From assembly GCA_963585895.1 (NCBI GenBank), contig OY757921.1:78756147-78820146 (forward strand): DNA of 64,000 bases, written 5' to 3'. Made by a program: the position numbers and the translations under genes. This DNA comes from Sepioteuthis lessoniana (Eukaryota > Mollusca > Cephalopoda > Myopsida > Loliginidae). Shown here in pieces: positions 1 to 10,017 of this stretch (its first letter is position 1; each line of letters starts with the position of its first letter). A model generated the notes under the pieces. The model saw nothing but the letters and a program-made list of their open reading frames with translations, made no database searches and was not told the DNA's origin.

Positions 1-471
1 AGAAAGAGGAAACGAAAGAGCTAACTTGGCAGGCCAATCAGCCTTAGATCTAAGCCCTAAAGTTATCTCCATTCCATATACCGATCTGAAACCGATAATC
101 AGTAAATTCCTTCACAAAAAATGGCAACAACGATGGGACATGAACATCCATAATAAACTCTTCCAAATTCAGCCCACCTTTGGAGAATGGAGACCAGCTT
201 TTAGAACATCGAGAAGAGCACAAGTCGTTATATCCCGATTGGTTATACAAGGCTTACTCTCGCTTTCATACTGAAACAGGAACCACAACCACAGTGTCTG
301 ACCTGTCACACAACTTGCATGGTTAAACACATTCTTATAGAATGCAGAGCCTTCGCTGTCATCAGAAAGCGATTTTTCAAAGTGACAAGTTTAACCGAAT
401 TGTTCGAAAACGTCAAAATAGATGACGTTTTGTCCTTCTTGCGAGAGACAGGGTTGTACGAAAAAATATGA
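1..471 (+). mobile_element. LINE-J: 3' end of a non-LTR retrotransposon ORF2 (RNase H-side C-terminus)
   Basis: The translated remnant reads WQQRWDMNIHNKLF, then GEWRPAF, then a Cys/His cluster (PQCLTCHTTCMVKHILIECRAF), and ends LRETGLYEKI before a TGA at 469-471. The W-x-x-x-W-D block followed by a C-x2-C...H-x4-C cluster is the usual C-terminus of RNase H-bearing Jockey/I-type LINEs that end in a zinc-like motif. The first part is in the frame of base 26 and the rest in the frame of base 241, so about one base was lost near 230-240 ('cgattggttat'). The element begins outside the window. Family placement is from motif memory; the exact clade is uncertain. Confidence 0.75.
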
Positions 472-587
472 CGAATTAAAACTGATTAATCATGGGCAAA
501 CAGATGAAATCATGCTTATAGAAAATTTTACCTACTAAGTATTCGTTCAGAAATTTTTGGTTGAATGTATATACATATAGACAGAAC

Positions 588-653
588 TTGGCGTTAAATA
601 ACCTACAAAGGTTGATACACCATAAAACCCAAACACCCAACCAACCAACCAAA
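588..653 (+). mobile_element. Element D/SINE-C tail with (CCAA)n end
   Basis: This is the tail block 'ggcgttaaataacc...ggttgatacaccataaaaccc' followed by an (aacc)n run. The same tail closes both element D and SINE-C elsewhere in the window, so this short piece cannot be assigned to one of them. It is probably a strongly 5'-truncated insertion. No target duplication is visible. Confidence 0.6.
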
Positions 654-665
654 TTAAATGTTGGA

Positions 666-689
666 TATATATATATATATATATATATT
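666..689. repeat. (TA)n microsatellite
   Basis: Twelve TA units directly abut the (TCATCA)n tail of the LINE-R remnant on the right. Confidence 0.95.
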
Positions 690-739
690 ATCATCATCAT
701 CAAGTTGCGATAACAGCGCAGATCTCTTTTGACCTCTCC

Positions 740-779
<40 letters not shown>

Positions 780-979
780 ATTCGTCCCTATCATCCATCG
801 CTCCCGGCATGTCCTCCAAACTACATCCAGTGTCTGCAAATAGTTGATGTAAATAAGATTTTTCTGGTCGGCCAGCACTGGTTCGTCTATGTGTCAGGGT
901 CCATAGGAGAATGTCGCCTATGAGTTCGTCTTTGCTTCTCTAGCAGTCTCCCGTATGTCTTGTTCGTCTTGGATGGTTA
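690..979 (-). mobile_element. LINE-R 3' end, reverse strand, with internal (TC)n expansion
   Basis: On the minus strand this encodes pieces of the LINE-R C-terminus (RSKDELIGDILLWTL-like, then MDDRDG-like) and ends in the (GAT)n tail, seen here as tcatcatcatca. A (TC)n tract at 741-776 lies where other copies carry 'ccctctctcgcc', so a microsatellite grew out of a CT-rich coding stretch. Degraded. See 9,494-9,893 and 25,880-27,480 for the family description. Confidence 0.8.
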
Positions 980-996
980 TATATATATATATATAT
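980..996. repeat. (TA)n microsatellite
   Basis: Short TA run immediately beyond the LINE-R remnant, so this remnant has (TA)n on both sides. The next 140 bases hold nothing I recognise. Confidence 0.9.
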
Positions 997-1127
997 TATT
1001 TCAAGCTGGGAATTTTATTTATATTGAGCTCTTTACAAGGAATATTTAAGTATTCGAAATTTGAATAATTTATCTATCCTGGCGGAATTGTTCCCTACTC
1101 CGGATTTACTGGACTGAAGAATACCTA

Positions 1128-1336
1128 TATATATATATAAGTCATTGTAATCCTAGAAGCAACACCTCACAAAACAAAAACTTCACAGCCACTTAACGCC
1201 CATCTCAAACCATATATATATATATGTATATGTAAGTATATATATATATGTATATATATAAGTCATGGTAATCCTGGAAGCAACACCCCACAAAACAAAA
1301 GATGCACAGCCACTTACCTCCCTTCTAAAAATCATG

Positions 1337-1367
<31 letters not shown>

Positions 1368-1465
1368 GTGGTGGTAATCTAGGAAGCAACACCCTACAAA
1401 ACAAAAACTACACGGCCACTTACCTCCCATCTTAAAACGATATATATATATATATATATATATAT
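1128..1465 (+). repeat. Tandem trimer: LINE-R scrap plus (TA)n spacer
   Basis: Three copies of a 70-75 bp segment ('gtaatcctggaagcaacaccc...cggccacttacctccc') lie at about 1,139-1,212, 1,261-1,335 and 1,364-1,440, each separated by a (TA)n tract, giving a period of about 105-120 bp. The segment matches the LINE-R codons for KSW(R/K)Q(H)P...QLYGHLPPI. Only this slice is present, in the same orientation each time, so the array amplified as a LINE-scrap/microsatellite compound rather than by three retrotranspositions. Confidence 0.85.
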
Positions 1466-1469
1466 TATT

Positions 1470-2530
1470 AGATATTGTCCTAATTTGTGATTAGTATTGT
1501 TTTTGATACTTTGCATTATCTTCTCTGAATATCAACCAAAATAATTCTGAGTTTCCTCAGTTGTATTGCAGTCAGTATTTTCCAAATGTCAACCAGTTTC
1601 GTATATACAATGTTTTTATGCGTTGGTACACATTTAATCCAGATTCAAGGTCAATTCATCGCCATAAATTCATCGCCGTGGAAAGTTTATCGTCGATAAA
1701 GTCAGCGTCGGTAAATCCAACGCATGGCAAATTTATCGTAGGTGTGGGGTTTATGGCTGAAGGTCAGGGACAATGGGCAAGGCTGTGTTGCCGTTAGATA
1801 TCTGACTCCATATTTTGGTTATTTTATTTTACCCCCACGTTGGTTAGTCGGTGTAATGCCTTGCCCAAAGAAGTCCCAAAAGAATTATATAAAAGAAATA
1901 GAAACAGATAAGACGAAGACGTTTCTTTTATACTTTCCTTTATTTACTGGGTTCAACAACCATTCCGTGGATGAGGGAGTTTTTCCTGAATACATTGAAA
2001 TGGTTGAATCTCCCAGTTAAGGTGTCAAAAATACGTAAATTCGTTTCATGTATGTAGGTGTCCGCATTTGGTATTTCGGGCTTCCATAAGGGTTAGTTTT
2101 CTTTTGGAAGTTTTGTCAAAGTCCGGTAAGGATTAGTTTATAGTTCAGTAGTGGGTCTTGTATATTTCAGCGTAATGCTGACTGAGAGAGAGCTGCTACT
2201 GGGTAAAAGGGGCTAACCAACGCTACGTCCAAAGACGTATGCGTGGTGCCCAGACACGCCAGCACGAGGTTATCAATCTGCTGGCCACTGCCTGAAAGAG
2301 AAAGATAATATGGTCCCCTTTGTCAAGAGGAATGTTTTTTTTTTTTCTTTTACGCATGCGTCATCTCCTTTTCCTGTTAGAGACCTCTGGGAGTTTCTGC
2401 AAATTTAATAGTTTTCTTTTTATCTATTTATGTATTTTTTTTAATTTAGTTTTAAATTTTTTTATCTATTTATTCGTTCCCTACAGAGGTAAAGTCATCC
2501 TATCTGATTAATTGCTCTCATCATATAGGG
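1470..2530. other. Unassigned intergenic stretch
   Basis: No coding or repeat family recognised. A weak degenerate tandem motif of about 16-18 bp built on 'tttatcgccgtgga/tttatcgtcgataa' runs from about 1,645 to 1,745. The rest is AT-rich single-copy-looking DNA. Confidence 0.5.
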
Positions 2531-2540
2531 TTTTTCCTCA

Positions 2541-2566
2541 CCCTAACCCTAACCCTAACTCTAATC
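2541..2566. repeat. Short interstitial telomere-like run (CCCTAA)n
   Basis: About four CCCTAA units, the last imperfect. TTAGGG is the usual metazoan/molluscan telomere repeat, but four units inside repeat-rich DNA are a small interstitial patch, not a chromosome end. Confidence 0.8.
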
Positions 2567-2766
2567 CTTTATCTCTTTTTATCAGATTAATAAAAAGCAA
2601 TGATTAAATTCTGAATTTAACCACAAATAATTTACCTGTAATAACTTTACCATACGATGAATTGACAGACGATATATTTATCGGACACGTAATAAACATT
2701 GTAGCTGACTTCTTTTAAAAAATTGACAATTAAAATCCTTTCCCCACTGAGACGATCGATATTTAC

Positions 2767-2767
2767 T

Positions 2768-2800
<33 letters not shown>

Positions 2801-2825
2801 CTATCTCTCTTTCTGTCTCTCTCTC
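2767..2825. repeat. Compound (CT)n(CTAT)n(CT)n microsatellite
   Basis: A CT run passes into CTAT tetramers and back to CT. The flanks (2,570-2,766 and 2,826-3,185) are very AT-rich with nothing recognisable. Confidence 0.95.
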
Positions 2826-3185
2826 GACTTAATTACAACCCAATATCACACAGTAATAATTGTATCCGTCTTTTTCATAAAAGGTTGTACAATCCTGCTT
2901 ATTTAACATTTTAAATATAATTGTATTCACTGTTTTTTCCTTTCTTTTTTATTTCAACTTTCAAAAAAAGAATTATTTCATTTATGACTATTTCACTGTA
3001 TATTTTGCCAAGACATTAATTGAAAATATAATCAATAATTATATCTGGATGTAAATTACTCTCATTAATTTTTATTGAAGTTCATATTTTTTTTAATTTT
3101 CTAACTATCTAATTAGTATGAAATCTCAATTTACGATTTAATGCTCGCTGATCTTTCTGATAAAAAAAAAACAGCAATTCTTCCG

Positions 3186-3450
3186 AGTTGTAGCCGTGTA
3201 AGTACTACTGTATAGTTGCACCACCTGGACTTTAACCAAGTGCCAAAAGAAAAAGAAAATAGATAGAAACCACATAAGAATGCTTCGTGCTGTTTAAAAT
3301 AAATCCTGGAAGCAGCACCCCACAAAATAGCTCAAAGTACCTCTCATCACACACACCATCCAAATAAGACATGCTAAGCATTGTTGACGAAGTAAAGGTC
3401 AACTCATAAGCGACATTGTCCTAAGAATTCCGGCCACATGGACACATGGG
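3186..3450 (+). mobile_element. LINE-R C-terminal remnant
   Basis: Begins in the codons for VLLYGCTTWT (here 'gtactactgtatagttgc') and runs through the NKSW(K)Q block to the LLWTP region. It contains frame disruptions and small losses. It is cut at the right by a SINE-C fragment beginning about 3,450. Confidence 0.75.
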
Positions 3451-3606
3451 AGTTGCCAGTCGTGCTATTACGTTCATTTTCAGAATAATCCACTTGGGAA
3501 AGGCATGAACTCTCTTTCACCCTGCTATGAGTTAGATACTATCACTGCTATTTTTTATGAGGATGGCTTGGGCATTAAGTAACCCATGACCATGCCATTA
3601 AACCAA
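3449..3606 (+). mobile_element. SINE-C, 5'-truncated
   Basis: Starts inside the box B region ('gagttgccagtcgtgctattacg'), carries the shared core ('cacttgggaaaggcatgaac') and ends with the D-type tail ('ggcattaagtaacccatgac...atgccattaaacc'). The tRNA-like head is missing. The family is described at 47,890-48,129. Confidence 0.75.
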
Positions 3607-3790
3607 GAAGCCAAAAGCAAACGCCCGTGTTGGCCAACCACCTAGAAAAAACTTAAATTCATCAGTTCTTTTGTCGCCACGCCTCGATGCTGATGAGGAT
3701 AATGATATATCTTTATTATGGCCGTAAATAAGATTATTTTGACTGCAAATTAAGGTTATGTCATAGTAAAGACAATTGTATGCATGGCTT

Positions 3791-4270
3791 GTTTCAGTGG
3801 AATAGTAATTTACTAAGTTTGTTTGGGTTTTTTTTTTTTTTTTTTGCTTAGATGTGGCACAAGGCTGATTGGGGCACCCAATGAGACTCAAACTCACTCT
3901 TGCAGGTTTGCTAAAAAAGCTTGCTAACTAATACCCTACGCGAGGCACCCTTTGTTTCAGTAGAGTACTAATTTACTAAGTTTTTTTTGCTTAGATATGG
4001 CACAAGGTCGAATGAATGGGGCACCCAATAAGACTCAAACTCACTCTTGCATGTTTGCTAATAAAGCTTGCTAACTATTACTCTATCCAAGGCGCCCTAT
4101 GTTTCACTGGAGTAATAATTTACAAGTTTGTTTATTTTTTACTTAGATGTGGTACAAGGCCGAATGAATTGGGCACCCAATGAGACTCAAACTAACTCTT
4201 GCAGGTTTGCTAATAAAACTTGCTAACAATTACACTACCCGAGGCGCCCTTTGTTTCACTAGAGTAGTAC
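3791..4270 (-). mobile_element. SINE-G tandem trimer
   Basis: Three head-to-tail reverse-strand copies at about 3,791-3,950, 3,954-4,096 and 4,100-4,250, each about 145-160 bp. Each reads (minus strand) as a tRNA-like head with box A 'gtgtaattgttagcaagc' and box B 'gagtttgagtctcattgg', then 'ggccttgtgccacatctaag' and a poly(A)-like stretch. Between copies the same 25-30 bp ('tttgtttcagtagagtac') recurs, so the array arose by local duplication of one insertion with its flank. A complete single copy lies at 34,962-35,088. Confidence 0.8.
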
Positions 4271-4460
4271 GTTTTGAGAATAGTGATCGCACTTACCAAA
4301 GGGATGGCTTCAATGCAGTTGTCCTCACAATGACATCCAGCTTTCACCACTTGGCTCCGAGAATATGGATAACAACGGCCACACCTTGGTTAACCCTCCT
4401 TCATAATATTCTGTATGAGGTCTTATTGCGTTTTATATATTTTTAAAACAACATTTTTCT

Positions 4461-4536
4461 CCCTTGAAATAAAATTTCAAACCAATCATTCCATTTTCCT
4501 CCCTTGAAATAAAATTTCAAACCAATCATTCCATTT
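4461..4536. repeat. 40-bp tandem duplication
   Basis: Two near-identical adjacent copies of a 40-bp unit ('cccttgaaataaaatttcaa' followed by 'accaatcattcc'). No function inferred. Confidence 0.9.
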
Positions 4537-4607
4537 GCATAAAATATGATTATCAGCTTGAAATATATCATCGAACCCGACCCCGATATCGCATTCTTCG
4601 TCTACTA

Positions 4608-5425
4608 TTTCGATTTTCTGGTTGCCTTTTTTTATTCTTTCGATTTTCTTGTTGCCTTTTTTTTAACCCTTTCGATTTTCTTGTTGCCTTTTTTACCCTT
4701 TCGATTTTCTTATTGCCTTTTTTTTACTCTTTCGATTTTCTTGTTGCCTTTTTTTTACCCTTTCGATTTTCTTATTACCTTTTTTTTACCCTTTCGATTT
4801 TCTTATTGCCTTTTTTTTACTCTTTCGATTTTCTTGTTGCCTTTTTTTACCCTTTCGATTTTCTTGTTGCCTTTTTTTACCCTTTCGATTTTCTTGTTGC
4901 CTTTTTTTTACCCTTTCGATTTTCTTATTGCCTTTTTTTTACCCTTTCGATTTTCTTGTTGCCTTTTTTTACCCTTTCGATTTTCTTATTGCCTTTTTTT
5001 TACCCTTTCGATTTTCTTGTTGCCTTTTTTTACCCTTTCGATTTTCTTGTTGCCTTTTTTTTACCCTTTCGATTTTCTTGTTGCCTTTTTTTTACCCTTT
5101 CGATTTTCTTGTTGCCTTTTTTTACCCTTTCGATTTTCTTGTTGCCTTTTTTTACCCTTTCGATTTTCTTGTTGCCTTTTTTTTACCCTTTCGATTTTCT
5201 TGTTGCCTTTTTTTACCCTTTCGATTTTCTTGTTGCCTTTTTTTACCCTTTCGATTTTCTTATTGCCTTTTTTTTACCCTTTCGATTTTCTTGTTGCCTT
5301 TTTTTACCCTTTCGATTTTCTTATTGCCTTTTTTTTACCCTTTCGATTTTCTTGTTGCCTTTTTTTACTCTTTCGATTTTCTTATTGCCTTTTTTTTACT
5401 CTTTCGATTTTCTTGTTGCCTTTTT
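4608..5425. repeat. 30-bp pyrimidine-rich minisatellite, about 27 units
   Basis: The unit is 'ctttcgattttcttgttgcc' followed by T7-T8 and AC/ACC. Units differ mainly at one site (ttGttg versus ttAttg) and in the T-run length; every ttAttg unit has T8, while ttGttg units have T7 or T8, so whole-unit variants were amplified. Because the period is close to a multiple of three, all plus-strand frames stay open and give artefactual repeats such as FDFLVAFF. No protein evidence. Confidence 0.95.
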
Positions 5426-5634
5426 AATAATTTATATTCAACTTTATGTTTTTGGATTCAATATGTCGGACTTAATATTTTTCTATATGGAATTTTAATT
5501 TCCAAATATCTTCCCAATGTGACAATTTGTTTCAGTCCATTTGTGTTGTTTCTTTTGATAATGGTCAAACATTTTAAAGTCATCAGCAAATAGTTTTTAT
5601 TTCTGATTTTATATCATGAAGTAAATCCTTTATG

Positions 5635-6178
5635 TTATGACACTATGTGGGTGGTCCGCAAAGCAGACGATCCCTTTGTCTGTTTTGGCGCGAAACCAAA
5701 CAAACGCCTGAGCTCGAGATCTCGACGCGACCGGAAGTAGGCAAGGGAATGCCAGTGAGCAGTTGGAAGAAGGAACCCACAGGAGGCGGTTGGCGAAGGG
5801 GGACGCAGAGAGGCAGTCAACACCGGACAGCAGAAGAGACCAGTCGGCATGAGATAGGGTCCAGAAGCAATGAGGGAGGGCCAGTCAGGATGAGTTGGCA
5901 TTCCTAGTGGCTTCGTAGAAATTTCGCTAGAAATACACGCTTGCGTTAGTCTACGGAGACACCGGGAATGCAGTGTCACAGAATCGCCCTTCTTGCACTT
6001 GAGTTAACCCAACCCCTCGTTTGTTCTTTGTTCTTTTTCTCCCACTCCCTTGATTGTATTTCTTGTGCCGTAAAGAAATGTGTGATACCCCTATCGGAAC
6101 CACTAGATGATTCACCGGCTAAGATTGAAATGTTTCGAAGAAGTTGATGTAACGGGGGCCGAGGGGGTATGGTCACAA
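5635..6178. other. GC-richer unassigned block, LTR-like in composition
   Basis: This half-kilobase is clearly less AT-rich than its surroundings and low in microsatellites. It contains a purine-rich stretch near 6,150-6,170 ('gggggccgagggggtatgg') and 'gccgtaaagaaatgtgtg' near 6,066-6,085. It could be an old LTR or a promoter-like segment of another element, but no termini or target duplication could be found and no other copy is in the window. Confidence 0.3.
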
Positions 6179-6429
6179 TGTTAGGATATCAAAAACAACA
6201 AATATGCAATTATTGATTCCTGCAGAACACAGTTACTCACACTAGATTAACAAAAACTAACTCATCCGTTCATGGGATCTTCATGGGAATAAACAAAATA
6301 ACATGCCTTAAATTTCACCCAACTGGTTGCTTAAACCAATTTATTTACCAGATATTATGCTCGAATCTTTAATTCATGAGGAATCATAAAAATAGTCCTC
6401 ACATACTTTACTTTTCAAGAATTGCACCG

Positions 6430-6690
6430 GGACATTGGCCCAGCGGTTAGAGTGTTCGCCAATGGCCCGGGAGACCTGGGTTCAATCCCAGGTCGAGTCA
6501 TACCAAAGACTTTAAAAATGGAACTTGATACCACCTTGCTTAACACTCAGCATTATAAGGTACGATACAAGGGTAAAGTGGAGCAATCCTGGGAATGGAG
6601 TAGCGCCCTCCCCTACACCTTGGTGTAGTAGCTATCGAAAAGGGAGCCTTCGGGTCACCCTCGACTATGGTCGCTAACTTTACTTACTTA
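6430..6690 (+). mobile_element. SINE-A, full length
   Basis: tRNA-derived SINE. Box A-like 'tggcccagcggttagagt' and box B 'gggttcaatcccagg' start it, followed by a body ('gtcataccaaagac', 'cttaacactcagcattataa') and the end 'gggtcaccctcgactatgg...ctaactttacttactta'. RNA polymerase III would transcribe such an element; mobility would depend on a LINE. It differs from the copy at 60,692-60,946 at only about six positions over 250 bp, so both belong to a young subfamily. Confidence 0.9.
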
Positions 6691-6935
6691 TAAATATGTA
6701 GAAATAGCACTCTAAATTATTTAGAAACGATTAGGCTATTTGTAGATAGGATATTTTTTGTCTAGTATCGAGTTTGTTGTCACTAAATTTCTTGTTGAAT
6801 CATTACCAAACCAACATACTTCCGGCAGAAGAAAAAACCAGAATAAACTGTGTGAAACATTAGACAAAAAAATAAAGTTAAGATAACTGATACGATTTAC
6901 TAAAGGAATGAAATACGTTTAACCCCTTTATAACG

Positions 6936-6980
6936 GGAGAGGTTCCTGTGGCAGAGAGGTTAATGGACTGGACTACAACA
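6936..6980 (+). mobile_element. SINE-C head fragment
   Basis: Only the tRNA-like start survives ('ggcagagaggttaatggactggac'), cut by element D at the right. Confidence 0.5.
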
Positions 6981-7213
6981 TGTTTTGGTTTTATGGCATA
7001 TCAACCATTGTTGGTGATTTGATTCCAGATCCTCTTTATACATATACATTAAATATGTGTGATTTGGTTTAGTTGAATATTGTTGCATATCGACTATTTT
7101 TGGTTATTTAATGCTAAATCCTCTTTATGCATATATATTGAATATATATGATTTAGTTTGGTTGGGTTTTATAATATATCAGCCAGTCGGTTATTTAATG
7201 TCAAATCCTCTTT

Positions 7214-7267
<54 letters not shown>

Positions 7268-7718
7268 AATATAAATGACTTGTCAATACATTTTTGATAA
7301 CGTTTTTAAATGAGTCTAAACTAATTCATGTGCATATAGTTGAATGGTTCTACGTATTACTATAAAAATTCATTTAAACCTCACCCATTTGTTCATAAAC
7401 AGTTATATGATCAAACAGTTCTATTTCTAACAATCCTATATAGCATTAGTCATTTGTTTGCATTCAGTTTAAATGACAAACAGTTCTACTTGACCGCTAG
7501 ATAGGACCTTTTTGGATGCTACAAGTCCAGCTCAGAGTGGACTTGGGAGTAATGGCAATGAAGGGGTACTCCACATTCCCCAAAACTCCAGCATTACTGG
7601 AGCATCCCTACCAAATTTTTTAAATGTCATATCAGGACAGTCGTTAGGGGTGTCTTACCCCTTCTCCAGAGATGCAGTCGGTTTATTCTACAACCCCAAC
7701 CAACTGGACTGTGCAACG
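6981..7718 (-). mobile_element. Element D, near full length, reverse strand
   Basis: Read on the minus strand D begins near 7,718 with 'gtagaat/aaccgactgcatctct', passes 'ccccaaacattgccattact' type sequence, a region of 60-70 bp subrepeats ('acagttaaatggtcaaacag'), a (TA)n tract and ends in the tail 'ggcattaaataacc...ggttgatatgccataaaacc'. Here the tail region is present three times (around 6,990, 7,080 and 7,160) and the (TA)n lies at 7,216-7,266. No protein is encoded. Whether D is a LINE 3' end, a long SINE-like unit or another non-autonomous element is unknown. Confidence 0.75.
7216..7266. repeat. (TA)n microsatellite inside element D
   Basis: About 25 TA units at the position where most D copies carry a TA tract. 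Confidence 0.95.
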
Positions 7719-7862
7719 TCGTAGTAAACGAGTTCGAACTCCAATTGTGCTGTTACGTTCACTTTCAGATTAATACCCCGACTGTTCTTTAACAAGGCTG
7801 GCTTTGGCATTAAATAACCCATGAAGATTGATATGCCATTAAACAAAAAAAAACCAAACCAG
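7719..7862 (+). mobile_element. SINE-C, internally shortened
   Basis: Box B region 'gagttcgaactccaattg' is followed by part of the core and the complete tail 'ggcattaaataacccatgaa...atgccattaaac' with A-rich end. It abuts the 5' end of the reverse D copy, an arrangement that recurs near 47,293. Confidence 0.7.
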
Positions 7863-7897
7863 TATATAAAGTGACGAATATATTAAAGTTTACACAG

Positions 7898-8003
7898 TTG
7901 ATTGACTGACTGACTTATTTGACGCCATCTCAACCCGTCTAGGATTATTTCCTATCTAGATGTTAGAGAATCGCATTCAATGTCTGTTCATATTTACATT
8001 TTT
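7898..8003 (-). mobile_element. Element F, reverse strand
   Basis: Starts with 'ttgattgactgactgac' (reverse of an (AATC)n-type tail), then 'gccatctcaacccgtctagg' and 'agagaatcgcattcaatg'. Related copies lie at 14,090-14,258, 19,572-19,690, 23,683-23,810 and 32,940-33,072. Only about 100-130 bp are conserved; family unknown. Confidence 0.6.
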
Positions 8004-8094
8004 GTACGGCTCATTTCTTACGAGGATTTTCTTTTGTTGTTTTTTTTTCTTTTTGCCCACGGTCTTATCAAATAAGAATTATTTTGAAACATAT

Positions 8095-8325
8095 CTTTTT
8101 GACCAAGAAAAGGAACCCTACCAAGTAATACCATTCTGGCTTTGGGTGGACCAGGGAGTAATGGAAATAAAAGGATACCTCACACTACCCAAATCTCCAG
8201 ATCTGAAGTCTCAGCCTCAGATACAGTTTAGTGTCTTACCGAGGCCAACCCTTTTTTGAGGGGGCCTGACATCTCTTCAGGAGATACGGTTAACTTATAC
8301 TGAGCCCCACCGACAGAATTCCAAG
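8095..8325 (-). mobile_element. Element D, 5' half, strongly diverged
   Basis: Matches the D blocks for 'gtggaccagggagtaatgg', 'gaggtactccacattcccc' and 'ctcttcaggagatacggt'. Much more diverged than other D copies, so an old insertion. Confidence 0.6.
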
Positions 8326-8799
8326 TTAGTGAACAATTACAAAGAAGCGAGAAAAGACGAAAATGAGCCAAACGCTCGCTGATATCAAAAATTGACTGTT
8401 GATAGCTTTAACAACAGACACACAAAGACCTTGGTCTGTTGATTAACCAAATGTTTTGATGAGAAATTCGGTTCCTTGTCAAGCCGATCAATCGTGGGAA
8501 GTTTATCAAGTTACACTTCTCTCTTTCTGTTGCATGTTATATAAAATAGACGTGTGAGAAGTTGCAATATCCAACAATAAATATAAGCGACACTCGATCT
8601 TTATTGCTAAATATCCATTTGGCTTCTTCGTTGTATTTCCGATCCGTCGGAACCTGTCAACTTGATTAATTGTGACACACGGTTGGTAGCAATTCAAGAA
8701 CGTTTCGATCGCAAGACAGGGAGATTCCTCAAAATTGAGTGGAGAAACTGAAAACATTTATCAGCCCGTGGTTTGGGATTGCATCATTATCACAGACAC
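8326..8799. other. Unassigned AT-rich stretch
   Basis: Nothing recognisable on either strand; only short chance open frames. Confidence 0.5.
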
Positions 8800-9012
8800 G
8801 TGGGAAGTCTCAGTAGTGCAGTGGCTAACTTCCTGAACTACGATTTTTAATAAGCGAGTTCGAACTCCAGTCCCGTTTTTACGTTCATTCTTGGCCTAAT
8901 ACCTTTGGAAAAGGCATGCACTCCCCTTATCTCCCTACCTATCGGTTAAATAGTACATCTACTGTTCTTTTATAAGGATAGCGAAGCCGTTACTCTCCCC
9001 CGCTTTACCTAT
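8800..9012 (+). mobile_element. SINE-C, diverged
   Basis: Head 'gtagtgcagtggctaactt', box B 'gagttcgaactccagtcc' and core 'taatacctttggaaaaggca' are visible; the tail is degraded. Fragments of D-type tail on the other strand follow at about 9,045-9,090. Confidence 0.7.
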
Positions 9013-9139
9013 CGTGTTACAGTTGCAGGTTCGTAAGTTATTGGTCAATGGCATATCAACCCTTGTGGGTTATTTAATACAAAATACTTTGTGTTGTATA
9101 AATGATTTGCAGGCGAGGAGTTTGTATATAAATATTTGA

Positions 9140-9425
9140 TCGCTTGGTTGGTCTAGGTTTAATGGCATATCAACCCTTGTGGGTTGTTCGATGCCAAATC
9201 CTGTTCATATATATATATATATATATAATTTGTAAGCGAATAGTTTGTAGGTAACTTTATTTTCAAACGAGCTAGCGCACAATTAAATGACTTGAAGTAT
9301 TCCAAACACTTATGATTCTATTTAATATAAATTATTTGTTTGCACACAGGTGAATGGTTTCAAGTACAGCTATCTAATTTTAGTAATTCTATTTATCAAG
9401 TATTCCTATTGTAAAATAATTAGAG
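9140..9425 (-). mobile_element. Element D, 3' half, reverse strand
   Basis: Tail 'tttaatggcatatcaaccct', a short (TA)n at 9,211-9,227 and the D subrepeat region ('ttgtttgcacacaggtgaatgg'-like). The 5' blocks are absent. Confidence 0.7.
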
Positions 9426-9493
9426 TGGTAATTAATTATATCAATTATTTTATCGATAATTGATTATATTAATTATTCTATTATTTAGTTTGA

Positions 9494-9893
9494 TGCACTA
9501 CTTGGACGCTAACAAAACGGCTGAAGAAGAAGCTAGACGGCAATTCCACAAGAATGTTGAGAGCAATATTGAACAAGTCCTGGCGGCAACACCCCACAAG
9601 ACACCAGCTGTACGGCCACTTGCCTCCCATCACGAAATCTATACAATTTAGACGAGCCAGACACGCAGGACACTGCTGGAGAAGCAAGGACGAACTCATC
9701 AGTGATGTACTCCTATGGACCCCTGCATATGGCCAAGCAAAAGCAGGACGACCAGCTCGAACATACGTACAGCAGCTATGTGAGGATACGGGATGTAGCC
9801 CTGAAGACCTGCCAAAAAGCGATGAATGATAGGAAGAAGTGGCGAGAGAGGGTCAGGGATATCCGTGCTAGTGGCACGACATGATGATGATGA
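9494..9893 (+). mobile_element. LINE-R 3' end with (GAT)n tail
   Basis: Encodes, over several frames, the LINE-R C-terminus: KLDGNYTRMLRA-like start, KSWRQHPTRHQLYGHLPPI, RRARHAGHCWRSKDELISD, LLWTPAYGQAKAGRPARTY and an ending near 'gtgctagtggcacgacatg' followed by (atg)n at 9,881-9,893. This block follows the reverse transcriptase in RTE-type endonuclease-RT elements, and short microsatellite ends are typical of that group; clade assignment is from pattern recognition. Several frame changes; not functional. Confidence 0.85.
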
Positions 9894-10017
9894 TTATTTA
9901 GTTTGGTGAAGTTATGGACAGGATACAAATCTTTGAGTCTAAGTGTAGTTCTTCCCAAAGGTCAAACGCATGCACAGGTGGTGACCTGGTATAAACACCC
10001 CACGCCAAAATAACGTT

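Noticed and set aside
2541-2566. Telomere or chromosome end
   Set aside because: Only about four imperfect CCCTAA units within ordinary sequence on both sides.
4608-5425. CRISPR array
   Set aside because: Units are contiguous with no unique spacers and the context is eukaryotic.
4546-5593. Long plus-strand open frames (221-293 codons) over the minisatellite
   Set aside because: All plus-strand frames are open because the unit is about 30 bp; the products are pure repeat translation with no domain, and adjacent sequence adds nothing.
5635-6178. CpG-island promoter of a host gene
   Set aside because: It is merely GC-richer; no downstream exon or conserved coding was found, and an old LTR is just as likely.
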